64,000 nucleotides of DNA from Fructilactobacillus carniphilus (GCF_024029675.1 NZ_CP097121.1:992001-1056000); one strand, 5' to 3'; numbered from the stretch's first letter, positions 6,589-17,044 are shown. Notes: generated by a model not told the origin, from the sequence alone. Program-made: numbers and translations.

Positions 6589-9500
6589 CTACAAATCAGA
6601 AATTTTAACTTTGCGTGAGAATAATCCGGTTGGTGATTGATAAATAAATTCGGTTTCAGGGTCAAATTTCAAACCAGCTTTTAACGAGAATAATCCAAAA
6701 TATTTTGGCAATCCAACCTTAGAAACATCCGTATACGGGGCATTGGCGTGTAACCCAATCAACAAATCATCAATAATGCTTCTCATCTCTTCTAAGTCAG
6801 ATAATTCATCAAAGGTAGCTTTAGCGGCTTCGTTATTACTAAAATCGTAAGCTTTAAAGTATTTCTCACCATTATCAACAATTTCGTTAAAGACAAACAC
6901 TAATTCATCATGATTAACGTTATTTAAGTTGGAATTTAAAATTTGCATTGATTTGTCCGACAAAACCAACTGTTGTGCATTATGACGATATTGTTTACTA
7001 GCTAAGGTAAATAGCGATTCATTTTCTGATACCAGTTGATTGATGTACACCTTATTCTTAACTACCTGATATTCACTTACTTTGCCATTTTTACCAGTAA
7101 ATTGGGAACGTACTGATTTATCAACCATCTCGTCAAATGACATTCCTTGCTGTTGCCATACTAGATTAGCTAACGGGACGTTAGACAGTCGATACTCGGT
7201 CTTTTTCCCTTTGGTAACTTTAACCAAGACCATGAAAGCAGCTGTTTTACTAGTATATCCACCATAAATATCGCTAGGACGATTGTTCTTGGGATTAATT
7301 AACTTCCTTGGTTTCTTCATCTTTTTATCATGAGACGGGGCAGGGAAAACTGTTTGCTTATATAAATTACCATGATTAGTTTCCAGTTCCTTTGTTACCA
7401 GAATTTTCTTTAGCTGGTATACCTTACGCATATAGCCCAGTAGTTGATCCGAGTCATTTTTAATCGTTCCATCTTCAGCAACTGCATGCTCTTTCTCAAA
7501 GCGATACAAAAAGTTAAACTGCTTAAAGTCTTTAATTCCAGCTTTAGCAAAGTCACCATACACGAGATATGGTTTTAACTTCGGGTATTGTTGCAATAAC
7601 CAGTTGCCGACGAATGCTGACAAGTAAGCATCAAAAGCATGATGATAATCGTTGACGTTCCGATTTTTATAGAATTTAAACTTGGTTCGCATGTGATGGG
7701 TTAAATCTGCTTTAATCGTCACGATGTTAGTTTGCTTATCATTTCCATACTGATCATGCAAAATTTCTGCCACTAGCTTAATGACCTGTCTAGTTTCCAC
7801 TAACTGCCGGTTAATGAACCGTCCTTGATTATTGAATTTGCTAATCTTATCCGGCGTTAACGTTAAATTATTGTATTTCTTCCAAGTCATTAGTCCATGT
7901 TCACGGAGCGTGTTCCAATATCCTTTCATCCTAGGACCAAAAATTTCACCTGGTAATTGATCAGCTTTCTTAGCTCGATTATTACTTTGTGAAGTTAAAA
8001 TCCGATTATCTAATGAATTATCAAGAATAAACGATTGGGGCAAGATGTGATCAATATCATACTGAGAAAGACGATCAATGTCCAAAGGTTCCCCTGAATA
8101 GAGGTCTTTTCCACCTTGCACAAAGTATAAATACAAACGATCATTAAATTGCACTTTGTCTTTGATTTTATCTTTTAATTCATCCTGAACGGATTCGCTA
8201 ACTTCATCCTTGGCTTTTTCAAACATTTGGTTTAATTGCCGAGAACGTGAATTAATCAAGCGATGATCATTCCGATCCTCACGAGCAAATTCAATCATGA
8301 TATTAGCAGGCGCGTGCCCCATGGCCTTTTCAATGTCATCAACTACTAACAGTACCTGACGAATGGCCTTTTTATTCTGTGGGGAGGTATATAAATCAGC
8401 AATTACATCTGAAACGTTTTGTTTGTCTAATTTTTCTCCGTTAAATTCCTGGATTGCTTTTTTAAATCCGTCATCTGCCAGCGTTTCCATTAAATTTTGT
8501 TGGGTATTCCACAAGACGTCAATGACCCGTTCGCCATTAGCGTTGGTAATCCCAGCTAACAGTTGTTTTGATAAACGTCCCCAACCTTGGTACCGGTGTT
8601 TAGACAGCCGGTCTTTTTGCGTTGGTGTGAGCCAGCTAATTGTATCTAATTTCAACTTAAAAATGTGTTCATCTTCAAAAATCGTGGACCATTCAATAAT
8701 CCGTTCCAAATCCGCTTGCCGGTTAGGATTATCAATTTGAGCTCCAAAAATAGCTTTAAAGTCATTATAAGTACTTAATGTATTGTTAACGTTCTTCTGG
8801 TCCGTGGTTCCAGAAAGATAGGCATCCGTACTAAACCAACTTTGCGCTTGCATAAAATCATTAAGCCGTTTCAAAGAAACCCGTTTGTGTTTCTTGTATA
8901 CCTGATTAAAAATTGCTTGTTTATAATCGGGAGATAACGCTAATTTGTTTCCATTTACGTTAACCTTTAACTTATTCAACTCATTTAAAACCGTAAATTC
9001 TTGGTACAACAAACTATTCTTCGGTAAAACTGGAGCCCCAATCAAATAGGTATCAGTCGCGGTCATCCGTTTAATAAAATTAGTGGCTGAAGCTGTTTTA
9101 TCAACTTTTTCTTCAAAATTCCAGGGCTTAATTTCACCTTGTTCTTTGCGTTTCATCCAGGCAAATTTACCATTATCTTCGCTAACTTGGTCAGGATCAA
9201 CCATCGGACCAACATAATAAGGAACCCGGAAAGAAATTAAAGCATCTAAATGGTCTTTTTGCTCTAATAACCATGGGTAATAGCGACCCTGGTTCTCAAT
9301 AATAGCATCCAGTTCTTGTTGTTGCAGTTGGTACGGAATCGCTCCATTATCCTTAGAACGTTGCTTGGGCATAAATTGCTCTTTAGCAATCTCCGTTTTA
9401 ATTTGCGTAGCCAGATCCGAATCATCTAGTTGCTTTTCCACCCGCTTCGCAAATTCATCCCACGGAATTTTTTTTATAACTACTAATTTCTCCATCAACG

Positions 9501-10624
9501 TAATCAGCATAGGCCTGCTTTAATGCTTTGGCTGGTTGTTTCTTTCCGGCTTGTTTTAGTTGCTCCGCCATTCGTTTTAATCGACTTAAATCATGACAAT
9601 GTTGCTTATAGCGACCCATCATGGCAGCGGAAACACTTTCATACATCGACCCATCTTCTGAATTTTGTAAAATTCCCGCTAGATCAACTGCAAAGTAGAG
9701 TTTTTGGAGAATTGCTAAGATTTCTTGGTCTTCATCCGTAATTTGTGAACCTAGATCCGCAATTTTATCGTCAAAATCATCGCTATTAAAAGTTAAAGAA
9801 AATTCCTTAGCGTTAGCAGCAGCTTGAATTCCAAAGATAACGTTAAACTTAGCTTTCAAACCCAGAATGGCTTTCAGTAACTCAGTTGCAACTTTTTTAT
9901 TAGCCTGATTTTGATCTTTATCTCCTTTAACAAAAATCTCTCCAGCGATTTGTTTTTGTCGATCACTTTTAGACAATTTTTTGTCAGTCAACGTTGCAAC
10001 CCATTGATTCACTCCGGTCGTTTTTAACTCTAGACCATCCCGTTGTTTCATGGCAAAAATCTCATTTAATTGACTAAAAGCTGACGCTAAATCAATTTCT
10101 CCACCCTTAAACTTATCAGCATCCGCCTTATTTAAAAAGTGCCCCCGATATTTAATCAAGTGGTGAACGGCTAAGTAAATTAACCGCACATCAAACTTTT
10201 GGTCCTCTGTAGCCAAATCATGCCGTAAATGATAAATAGTGGGATATTGATGATGGTAATCCTGATCAGTAAAATCAGGATCATCAAATAAAATATTGCC
10301 CGCAAATTCTTGTTTTTTAGTGGGATCTAATGGAGAAACACTCGATTGACGTAACCGAGGGTAAAAGCTTTGATCCACCTCCGCAATCGGAGCATCAAAA
10401 ATTTCATCTAATAACCGCAAGCGCCATTTTCTGCGTGATAAACGCCGCCGGGTCGTTCGAAACCCACGGCGATCAGCAGCAGATTGTCCTTCACTAAACA
10501 AGCGAGCTCCGATTCCATAGTGTCCCTTTACAGAAATCAAACGATTATTTTCATCGGTAATCGCCCACCCAATCGAACTCGTGCCAATGTCTAAACCTAG
10601 GTTATAGGGTACATCTTTTTTCAT
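6589..10624 (-). pseudogene. cas9: cas9 (type II-A), disrupted by a single-base frameshift
   Basis: Two frames together encode a full Cas9 of about 1344 residues. The first (9455-10624, 389 residues) has the RuvC-I motif LGLDIGTSSIGWAI with Asp12, the Arg-rich bridge helix RRGFRTTRRRLSRRKWR and part of the REC lobe. The second (6589-9510) continues from IPWDEFAKRV through RuvC-II (IMIEFARE), the HNH motif YDIDHILPQSF, RuvC-III (HHAFDAY) and the C-terminal PAM-interacting region. The break is an A8 run (T8 at 9468-9475 on the plus strand). Seven As would read SYKKIPWDEF without interruption, but eight give KKNSVG and a stop. No other lesion is seen, so this may be a recent mutation, a slippage site or a sequencing error. 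GGAGG lies 5 bases before the ATG. Confidence 0.9.
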
Positions 10625-10652
10625 AATGGCCTCCTAGTTAAATAATAATATT

Positions 10653-10661
10653 ATTATATCA
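10653..10661 (-). promoter_or_regulatory. cas operon extended -10 promoter
   Basis: TGATATAAT on the minus strand is an extended -10 located 29 bases before the cas9 start. The -35 is poor. An AT palindrome, AATAATA/TATTATT, lies just downstream. Confidence 0.55.
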
Positions 10662-10730
10662 TTATTCGAAAAACAAAATTGCCCATTTAACTCCCCTGTT
10701 TAGAAGTTAATCATTCTATTCTAATTTTAA

Positions 10731-10759
10731 TTGACGCTCTCTCCATTAAAATCTAAAAT
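10731..10759 (+). promoter_or_regulatory. dacA promoter
   Basis: TTGACG (10731-10736), a 17-base spacer and TAAAAT (10754-10759) lie 65 bases before the dacA start, pointing away from cas9. Confidence 0.65.
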
Positions 10760-10824
10760 GGGGACAGTCTTAACCAAATTTTAAAAATTGCTAATCTGGG
10801 TTTGGACTGGAAAGTGGGTTTACG

Positions 10825-12138
10825 ATGGCAAAGAATCGACCGTTTAAATTATTATTACTTTCATTCATGCTCTTTTTTAGCCTGGGAATGCCATTAAGGA
10901 CTGGTCAGGCAGCAGCAAATTCATCTAATTTACCCTTGACTAACCAACAGGTTCAATCCCAAGCAAAAGGTGCCATTGCCATTGATGCCAATAGTGGCCA
11001 GATTTTGTATGGTGAAAATCAAGATCAACGCTTACCCATTGCTTCTGTTAGTAAATTAGTGACCATTGGGGTTGTTTTGCAAAAAATCAAACAACATCAA
11101 CTTAACTGGGATACCAAGGTTCCCATCAGCCAAGCAATTGCTACTTTAAGTCAAAATCCCTTGTATACGAACGTCCCGTTGGTAGCAGGACAAACATATA
11201 CCGTCAGACAGCTCTATAATGCTAGTTTAGTAACATCTGCCAACGCCGCAGCAATAGCGCTCGGACAATCCATTGCTGGTCCCCATGGTGACTTTGGTCA
11301 AATCATGCGCCAAACCGTATCTAAATGGGGAATTAAAAACGCCCAACTTTATAACGCTTGTGGTTTAACTAATCAAGAATTAGGTTCTTTAGGTAGTTCC
11401 CAACTTAGTGGAGCTACCGAAAACAAGCTATCTGCTAAAGAAACCGCACTGATTGCACAAAAAGTTTATCAACTAAATCCACAAATTGTCCAAACTACAG
11501 CGCTTCAACAAATTAACTGGAACGGCATTCCAGAAGCTACCACCAATCATCTGTTGGGAAATCACGCTGGCTTCCAGGTCGATGGACTTAAAACCGGGAC
11601 GAGCGATACAGCCGGCGAAAACCTAGTGGCAACCGCTACTAAAGGTAATCATCGGGTCATTACCGTAGTGATTGGGGCTGCTACCGGGCAAAGAAATCTG
11701 CAGACCGCTAAGATTCTCAACGGCCTCAACCAGCTCCAGGTGGTCAATCTACAACGGAAGAATTTACCCTACCAAAAATTACAGGTGATTAACGGAAAAC
11801 AATCCTCGGTTCCGTTAGGATTTCAACGCCCGCCTTACTACTGGCTTCGAAAATCGGACCAATTAACAACACGATTAGTTCCTAACGATGGCCTCACTCA
11901 GTTCTCAATGCCACTAGCCCCCATCCATAAGAACCAACCATTTGGTCAGCTCCAGATTCAAGCTCCACACCTTCAATTCCTCCAACGACAATCATCATCC
12001 ATTCCGGTTGTCTTTACCAACTCGGATAACATCGCTTGGGGACGAATGTTCCTTGGCGGCTTTGAGTTAATCGTAATTATAGCTGGATTGGGTTACTTAG
12101 TCTATTGGCTGAAAAATCGCTACGCCCCCCGACATTAA
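10825..12138 (+). CDS. dacA: serine-type D-alanyl-D-alanine carboxypeptidase (PBP5 type)
   Basis: The 437-residue secreted enzyme trims the terminal D-Ala from peptidoglycan stem peptides. A signal peptide ends near residue 30. The three penicillin-binding motifs are in order: SVSK at 74-77, SAN at 138-140 and KTG at 256-258. A PBP5-type C-terminal beta domain follows, then a C-terminal membrane helix (about 405-430) with a basic end, which anchors the protein. GGAAAGTGGG precedes the ATG. It is a single gene ended by a strong hairpin. Confidence 0.92.
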   Translation: MAKNRPFKLLLLSFMLFFSLGMPLRTGQAAANSSNLPLTNQQVQSQAKGAIAIDANSGQILYGENQDQRLPIASVSKLVTIGVVLQKIKQHQLNWDTKVPISQAIATLSQNPLYTNVPLVAGQTYTVRQLYNASLVTSANAAAIALGQSIAGPHGDFGQIMRQTVSKWGIKNAQLYNACGLTNQELGSLGSSQLSGATENKLSAKETALIAQKVYQLNPQIVQTTALQQINWNGIPEATTNHLLGNHAGFQVDGLKTGTSDTAGENLVATATKGNHRVITVVIGAATGQRNLQTAKILNGLNQLQVVNLQRKNLPYQKLQVINGKQSSVPLGFQRPPYYWLRKSDQLTTRLVPNDGLTQFSMPLAPIHKNQPFGQLQIQAPHLQFLQRQSSSIPVVFTNSDNIAWGRMFLGGFELIVIIAGLGYLVYWLKNRYAPRH

Positions 12139-12142
12139 ATGC

Positions 12143-12189
12143 AAATAAAAACAGGTTCTCCTATGACAAGGAAAACCTGTTTTTATTTA
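12143..12189. terminator. bidirectional terminator between dacA and the hydrolase
   Basis: AAATAAAAACAGGTT pairs with AACCTGTTTTTATTT, with T runs on both strands. It lies between convergent genes. Confidence 0.85.
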
Positions 12190-12951
12190 CACTGATTGTT
12201 GTAAAAAGGTGGCTAGATCAGCATAAAAACGATCCGTTTCATCAATCATCAAATTATGACCTGAGTTTGAATAGCATTTTACCTTTAATTCCGGATAGGA
12301 TGGGCGAAGTTTTTCCACGTCTTGGTTGCCGACGATATTGTCATATTTACCAACCAACGCAGTGGTAGTTAATTCCGACTTTTGCCCCCTTAAATCCGGT
12401 AATGCATAACGATCGGATTGCATGGCCTGGGTTAACATCGGACTCTTATTTTTCGCCATGACGGTGGCAATCTGTTGTTGATAGTACCGATATTTCAATC
12501 GATTAAGGACCACGTTTACTTCCCCAAAACCATTGCTAAATTGAGTTGCATCCGGGCTTACGTAAGTATGTTGCAATTGAGCTAGTTTTCGTTGGGAAGT
12601 TGCAGGCACCATCATTGGAACTACTAGTAGTTGCGCCGTTAATTCCTGCGGAAAGTAACTTGATAATCTTGTCGCTAGATAGCCACCGTATGATTGTCCT
12701 AACGTCACAAACCGCTGTAACTGTAACGACTTGATAACCTGTACCACCATTTGGAGGGTCGTAGCTGAATCAATAAAGGGTTGGTCCCGCGACTGTCCCA
12801 TCCCGGGTAAGTCAATGTAAATCCGTTGGTAAGCACGCGTTTGGTTTTGAAAAAAGGGCTCCAGCAGTGGCATTAAGCTAGTCGAGTCCAGTTCATATCC
12901 ATGCAGCATGACCACGGGAAAACCCGTTCCTACCGTAATAAAGTTCAACAT
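12187..12951 (-). CDS. alpha/beta hydrolase
   Basis: The 254-residue cytoplasmic protein has the alpha/beta hydrolase fold. It shows an oxyanion loop MLHGYEL near residue 15, the nucleophile elbow GQSYGG near 105, an acid in LVGKYDNIVG near 200 and a catalytic His in NSGHNLM near 230. The substrate cannot be inferred; relatives include esterases and peptidases of the proline iminopeptidase type. It is a single gene convergent with dacA. Confidence 0.8.
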   Translation of the reverse strand: MLNFITVGTGFPVVMLHGYELDSTSLMPLLEPFFQNQTRAYQRIYIDLPGMGQSRDQPFIDSATTLQMVVQVIKSLQLQRFVTLGQSYGGYLATRLSSYFPQELTAQLLVVPMMVPATSQRKLAQLQHTYVSPDATQFSNGFGEVNVVLNRLKYRYYQQQIATVMAKNKSPMLTQAMQSDRYALPDLRGQKSELTTTALVGKYDNIVGNQDVEKLRPSYPELKVKCYSNSGHNLMIDETDRFYADLATFLQQSV

Positions 12952-13017
12952 TTTTCGTTCTCCTGTCAGCTACTCAATCCAGTTAGTTACTCAAATGATA
13001 CCATTTTTAGCAATCAC

Positions 13018-13062
13018 ACCAAAAAGCCCTCCAGCTAGAATTCCTAGCTAGAGGACCTTAGT
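13018..13062 (-). terminator. adhE terminator
   Basis: On the minus strand CCTCTAGCTAG pairs with CTAGCTGGAGG (one G-U) and is followed by GCTTTTTGG, 11 bases after the adhE stop. Confidence 0.75.
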
Positions 13063-13072
13063 TTAAATTAGG

Positions 13073-15691
13073 TTAAACTTCTTTATCGGTTTCCGTTTCC
13101 ACTCCAATTCCATCGTACTCATCCAAAATGATGTCTTTCAGATCAGCAATCAATGGTTCCTTCGGGTTGGCCGTTGTACATTGGTCCCCGTAAGCTAATT
13201 CGGCTAACCGTTGGGCTTTTTCTTCCAATTCCTCCCGGTCGACACCTTGGGCTTTCAAGCTCAACGTAACGCCAACTGAGTGAGCTAAATCAATCACTTT
13301 GTGCACCAAAGCCTCTTTTAACTCTTCTTCCGAGTTACCTTCTAAACCGATGTAACGAGCAATTTCTGCATAGTCTTTATCAGCGCGGAAGGATTCGTAC
13401 TTCGGCCACGTTGCAATCTTCTTTGGTTGTTTGAAGTTGTAACGAATAACGTGTGGCAAGGTAATTGCAATCGCAATTCCGTGGGTAATGCCGAATTGAC
13501 CACCGAGTTTGTGGGCGATGGAGTGGGTAATTCCCAAGAAGGCGTTCGCAAAGGCCATTCCGGCAATCGTTGAGGCCGTGTGCATCTTGTCCCGAGCTTC
13601 CATGTCACCGTTGTAAGAAGCCGTTAAGTTTTCAAAAATCATCTTAATAGCTTGCAATGACAACGGACGCGTGTAGTCAGAAGCCATGACCGAAACGTAT
13701 GATTCAATGGCGTGGGTCAAAGCATCCAATCCAGAAGCAGCAATCGTGCTCTTTGGCACCGTCTTAACAAATTGCGGGTCAATGATGGCTACATCAGGAG
13801 TTAAGGCGTAATCAGCCAGTGGGTACTTAATGTGTAACTTAGCATCCGTAATAACTGAGAACGGTGTTACTTCGGAACCAGTTCCGGACGTACTTGGGAT
13901 GGCAACCATCTTCGACTTGCTTGGTTTTTCAAAGCGGTAAGCCCGTTTCCGAATGTCCAAGAATTTTTGCTTAGCACCAAAGAAATCCGTTTCCGAGTTT
14001 TCGTAGATTAACCACATCATCTTAGCAGCATCCAGCGGTGATCCTCCCCCGAGGGCGATAATCGTGTCTGGTTGGAAACCACGCATTTGCAATACTCCGG
14101 CATCCACCGTTTCCGTCGTTGGTTCGCCGTGAATGTCATCAAAGATGTAGTATTGGACATCGTCATCACGAGCGTTTAATTCGTCAAGCACCTTGTCAAC
14201 GTAGTGGTATTTAACCATGGATGGACTCGTAACAATAAAGGCTTTGTGAATGTCCGGCATATCCTTGAGGTAACGCACGGAGTTTTTTTCGAAGTAAATT
14301 TTTGGTAGTTTAATCCATTGCATATTATTTCTTCTCTTTGCGATTGTTTTGATGTTCAACAGGTCGTAATCCGTTACGTTATGGGAAATTGAGTTTTGTC
14401 CCCATGATCCAGTTCCTAAGGTTAAGGATGGGGTCATGTTATTGTACAAGTTCCCCACCCCACCTAATCCAGATGGCGAGTTCACAATAATCCGGGAGGC
14501 TTTCACAGAAACTCCGAACTTCGTCGCTAATTCTTCGTTCCGAGTTTGAATGGCAGCTGTGTGCCCTAATCCACCGTAGTCCAGCAGCTTGTTTACGATT
14601 TCAAAGGCATCTTTGTGACCCTTAGCCCGGTAAACGGAGATTACTGGGGATAATTTTTCTCCAGACATCGGGTACTTTGGTCCAATTCCTGTCATTTCCA
14701 CGGCAAGCACTTGGGTATCTTTAGGAACCTTGATGTTTGCCATGTCAGCAATTTGTTGAGCGGTTGCTCCGGCGATTGGACCCTTAACGCTTAACCGGGT
14801 GCTATCAAACATTGCATCAGTTAATTGTTGTTGTTCGTCTTCTGGAACAAAATAAACTCGGTTACGTTCCAATTGTTCCTTCACGTCGTCGTAAATATCA
14901 TCGTCAATGACGGCACTGTTTTCAGTGGCACAAATCATCCCGTTATCAAAGGTCTTGGATAACACAATGTCGTTCACGGCTTCTGGAATCTTAGCGGTCT
15001 TTTCGATGTAAACCGGACCATTACCAGGACCAACCCCTAAAGCAGGTTTTCCAGTAGAGTAAGCGGCTTTAACTAAACCAGGACCACCAGTAGCCAAGGT
15101 ACATGCTACACCTGGGTGCTTAATCAAGGCATTCGTAGCTTCCCGACTTGGTTCTTCAATCCATTGGATGCAGTCTTTCGGTGCACCAGCGGCCACGGCA
15201 GCATCCCGCATGATTTTAGCGGCTTCAATTGAAGATTTCAGTGCTTGGGGATGCAAACTAAAGATGATGGCGTTCCGCGTCTTCATCGAAATGATGGACT
15301 TGAACAACGTGGTGGAAGTTGGGTTCGTTACGGGTGTAATTCCCGCGATGACACCTAATGGTTCTGCCACTTTAATCAAATCTTCTTCCGAGTTTTCGTC
15401 AATCACACCGACCGTTTTGTCGTTGCGAATGTCGTGCCAGATTTCTTCAGTAGCAAATAAGTTCTTGATGGCCTTGTCTTCAGCGACTCCCCGACCAGTT
15501 TCTTCGTAAGCCATTTTACCAAGGCGTTGGTGCGCATCGACTCCGGCAATTACCATGGCGTGCGTAATTTCGTCCACTTTAGCTTGATCAAAACTACTCA
15601 TTTCGTCTAAGGCCACGTGAGCTTTTTTCACCATCTTGTCGATGGTATTGTCAATTTGTTTGAGTTGTTTTTCTTCTTTTTTGTCAGACAT
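13073..15691 (-). CDS. adhE: bifunctional acetaldehyde-CoA/alcohol dehydrogenase
   Basis: The 872-residue enzyme reduces acetyl-CoA to acetaldehyde and then ethanol with two NADH. The N-terminal aldehyde dehydrogenase half has the catalytic Cys in NGMICATENS. The C-terminal iron-dependent alcohol dehydrogenase half has GGGSPLDAAK, PSTSGTGSEVTPF and the metal-binding His residues around HSIAHKLGG. The start MSDKKEE is chosen because GGAGG lies 7 bases upstream. It follows adhP in the same direction and probably shares its redox-controlled promoter. Ethanol formation in heterofermentative metabolism reoxidises NADH. Confidence 0.95.
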   Translation of the reverse strand: MSDKKEEKQLKQIDNTIDKMVKKAHVALDEMSSFDQAKVDEITHAMVIAGVDAHQRLGKMAYEETGRGVAEDKAIKNLFATEEIWHDIRNDKTVGVIDENSEEDLIKVAEPLGVIAGITPVTNPTSTTLFKSIISMKTRNAIIFSLHPQALKSSIEAAKIMRDAAVAAGAPKDCIQWIEEPSREATNALIKHPGVACTLATGGPGLVKAAYSTGKPALGVGPGNGPVYIEKTAKIPEAVNDIVLSKTFDNGMICATENSAVIDDDIYDDVKEQLERNRVYFVPEDEQQQLTDAMFDSTRLSVKGPIAGATAQQIADMANIKVPKDTQVLAVEMTGIGPKYPMSGEKLSPVISVYRAKGHKDAFEIVNKLLDYGGLGHTAAIQTRNEELATKFGVSVKASRIIVNSPSGLGGVGNLYNNMTPSLTLGTGSWGQNSISHNVTDYDLLNIKTIAKRRNNMQWIKLPKIYFEKNSVRYLKDMPDIHKAFIVTSPSMVKYHYVDKVLDELNARDDDVQYYIFDDIHGEPTTETVDAGVLQMRGFQPDTIIALGGGSPLDAAKMMWLIYENSETDFFGAKQKFLDIRKRAYRFEKPSKSKMVAIPSTSGTGSEVTPFSVITDAKLHIKYPLADYALTPDVAIIDPQFVKTVPKSTIAASGLDALTHAIESYVSVMASDYTRPLSLQAIKMIFENLTASYNGDMEARDKMHTASTIAGMAFANAFLGITHSIAHKLGGQFGITHGIAIAITLPHVIRYNFKQPKKIATWPKYESFRADKDYAEIARYIGLEGNSEEELKEALVHKVIDLAHSVGVTLSLKAQGVDREELEEKAQRLAELAYGDQCTTANPKEPLIADLKDIILDEYDGIGVETETDKEV

Positions 15692-15726
15692 GTTCTTTCC
15701 TCCGGTTACTTCCATGTTCTGCAGTA

Positions 15727-15763
15727 CTTGCCCCTCCGATTGAGGAGCAAGGTTTTTTGCCGG
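15727..15763. other. stem-loop in the adhP-adhE spacer
   Basis: CTTGCCCCTCC pairs with AGGAGCAAG. On the plus strand it is followed by T6 like a terminator, although no plus-strand gene precedes it. On the minus strand it would be a hairpin in the adhE leader without a T run. Confidence 0.4.
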
Positions 15764-15776
15764 TTGTTACTATAAA

Positions 15777-16805
15777 TTAGACAGTTGCGCCCGTAAAATC
15801 AAAGACTACCCGACCAACAATCTTGCCGGCTTTCATGTCGTCAATCACGTGGTTAATGTTTTCCAATTTGTCGGTTCTAACGATCGGTTCCACTTCACCA
15901 GCAGCACCAAATTGGAAGGTTTCGCGCAAATCTTCCCGGGTTCCGACTAACGAACCCGCGACTTTAATTCCGTCTAAGACCGTCTTATCAATATTTAAGG
16001 CCATATCACCCTTTGGCAAGGCCACGGCAACTAACGTTCCGTTGGGAGCCAAAGCGTTTACTGCATTGGTGAAGGCAGCTGCACTAACAGCGGTTACGAT
16101 CGAAGCATCGACTCCACCATCAGTGGCCTTAATGATTTGTTCCGTCGCATCGTCATCGTGCCGATTAATTACCACATCGGCGCCATTTTCCTTAGCGGCT
16201 TCCAGTTTGTCAGGATCACCGTCAGTCACCACTACCCGGGCACCAAAAACGTGTTTAGCCAGTTGCACGGCTAAGTTTCCTAACCCACCGGCTCCGACGA
16301 TCTCAACCCAGTCACCTGGTTTGGTGTCCCCTTCCTTCAAGGCCTTGTAAGTTGTTACTCCGGCACAAGTTAAGGAAGTAGCTTGGATGGGGTCCAATCC
16401 GTCAGGAACTTTGACAGCGTACTTGGCATCTACGATACATTCTTCCGCCATCGCACCGTCCACGCTAAATCCAGCGTTTTTAACGTTTCGACAGAGAGTT
16501 TCGTTTCCAGTGACACAGTAACGACAGGTTCCATCAGCAGAGTAGAACCAAGCGATTGACACTCGATCTCCCACTTTCAGGTTATCCACGTCTTTTCCGA
16601 CCTGGATGACCTTTCCGACTCCTTCGTGACCAATAATTCGACCTGGAACTTCACCGAAGTCCCCGGCAGCAACGTGTAAATCAGTGTGACATAAACCACA
16701 GTATTCAATCTTAACTAATGCTTCATGATCTTCGATGGGACGTAATTGAACGTCTTTGACATCCACGTACCCATCTGAGTTCGGACGCACAACAGCTGCT
16801 TTCAT
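15777..16805 (-). CDS. adhP: zinc-dependent alcohol dehydrogenase, AdhP type
   Basis: The protein of 342 residues is a medium-chain dehydrogenase. Catalytic zinc ligands are in [10 protein letters not shown] and GHEGVG, and the NAD-binding [11 protein letters not shown] lies near residue 170. The structural zinc lobe reads [16 protein letters not shown], so the first of the four usual Cys is replaced by Asp. It reduces acetaldehyde to ethanol or acts on other short alcohols. A near-consensus promoter with a Rex-like site lies 40 bases upstream, and adhE follows after 85 bases. Confidence 0.92.
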   Translation of the reverse strand: MKAAVVRPNSDGYVDVKDVQLRPIEDHEALVKIEYCGLCHTDLHVAAGDFGEVPGRIIGHEGVGKVIQVGKDVDNLKVGDRVSIAWFYSADGTCRYCVTGNETLCRNVKNAGFSVDGAMAEECIVDAKYAVKVPDGLDPIQATSLTCAGVTTYKALKEGDTKPGDWVEIVGAGGLGNLAVQLAKHVFGARVVVTDGDPDKLEAAKENGADVVINRHDDDATEQIIKATDGGVDASIVTAVSAAAFTNAVNALAPNGTLVAVALPKGDMALNIDKTVLDGIKVAGSLVGTREDLRETFQFGAAGEVEPIVRTDKLENINHVIDDMKAGKIVGRVVFDFTGATV

Positions 16806-16843
16806 GATTGTTTCCCCTTTCCAAACCTTTACTTTACGAATTC

Positions 16844-16872
16844 ATTATATTGTTAAACTATTCACATGTCAA
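16844..16872 (-). promoter_or_regulatory. adhP-adhE promoter with Rex-like operator
   Basis: On the minus strand TTGACA (16867-16872), 17 bases and TATAAT (16844-16849) form a perfect sigma-70 promoter. The spacer holds an inverted repeat at 16850-16867 reading TTGTTAAACTATTCACAT on the plus strand. This matches the Rex consensus TTGTGA-N6-TCACAA at 10 of 12 positions. Repression at low NADH is the known behaviour of Rex on adhE-type genes. Confidence 0.75.
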
Positions 16873-16992
16873 CTAAAAAACATCTTTTTAGCTTTTAAAA
16901 AAACTAAAAAATTAGATATAATTGCGCAGCAACGGCTTTATCATACCAAATCGCGTAAAATATAATTTTGTGTGATAGTGAACAATATAGAC
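16873..16992. other. AT-rich intergenic stretch, nothing recognised
   Basis: The region between the adhP promoter and the tRNA terminator contains no gene, repeat or clear signal that I can support. Confidence 0.4.
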
Positions 16993-17031
16993 AAAAAAAG
17001 AGTAGGACCGCTACTTGCGAGTCCTACTCTA
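16993..17031 (-). terminator. tRNA-Pro terminator
   Basis: On the minus strand AGAGTAGGAC pairs with GTCCTACTCT and is followed by T7. Confidence 0.85.
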
Positions 17032-17044
17032 CCTGTAATTATAA

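Noticed and set aside
6589..9510. The downstream cas9 frame treated as a separate gene starting at the ATG at 9510
   Set aside because: That ATG lies in the wrong frame over the upstream coding sequence and has no ribosome site. The frames join cleanly at the A8 run, so this is one gene with a frameshift.
15727..15763. A plus-strand terminator implying an antisense transcript of adhE
   Set aside because: No plus-strand gene or promoter leads into it; it is equally well a hairpin in the adhE leader.
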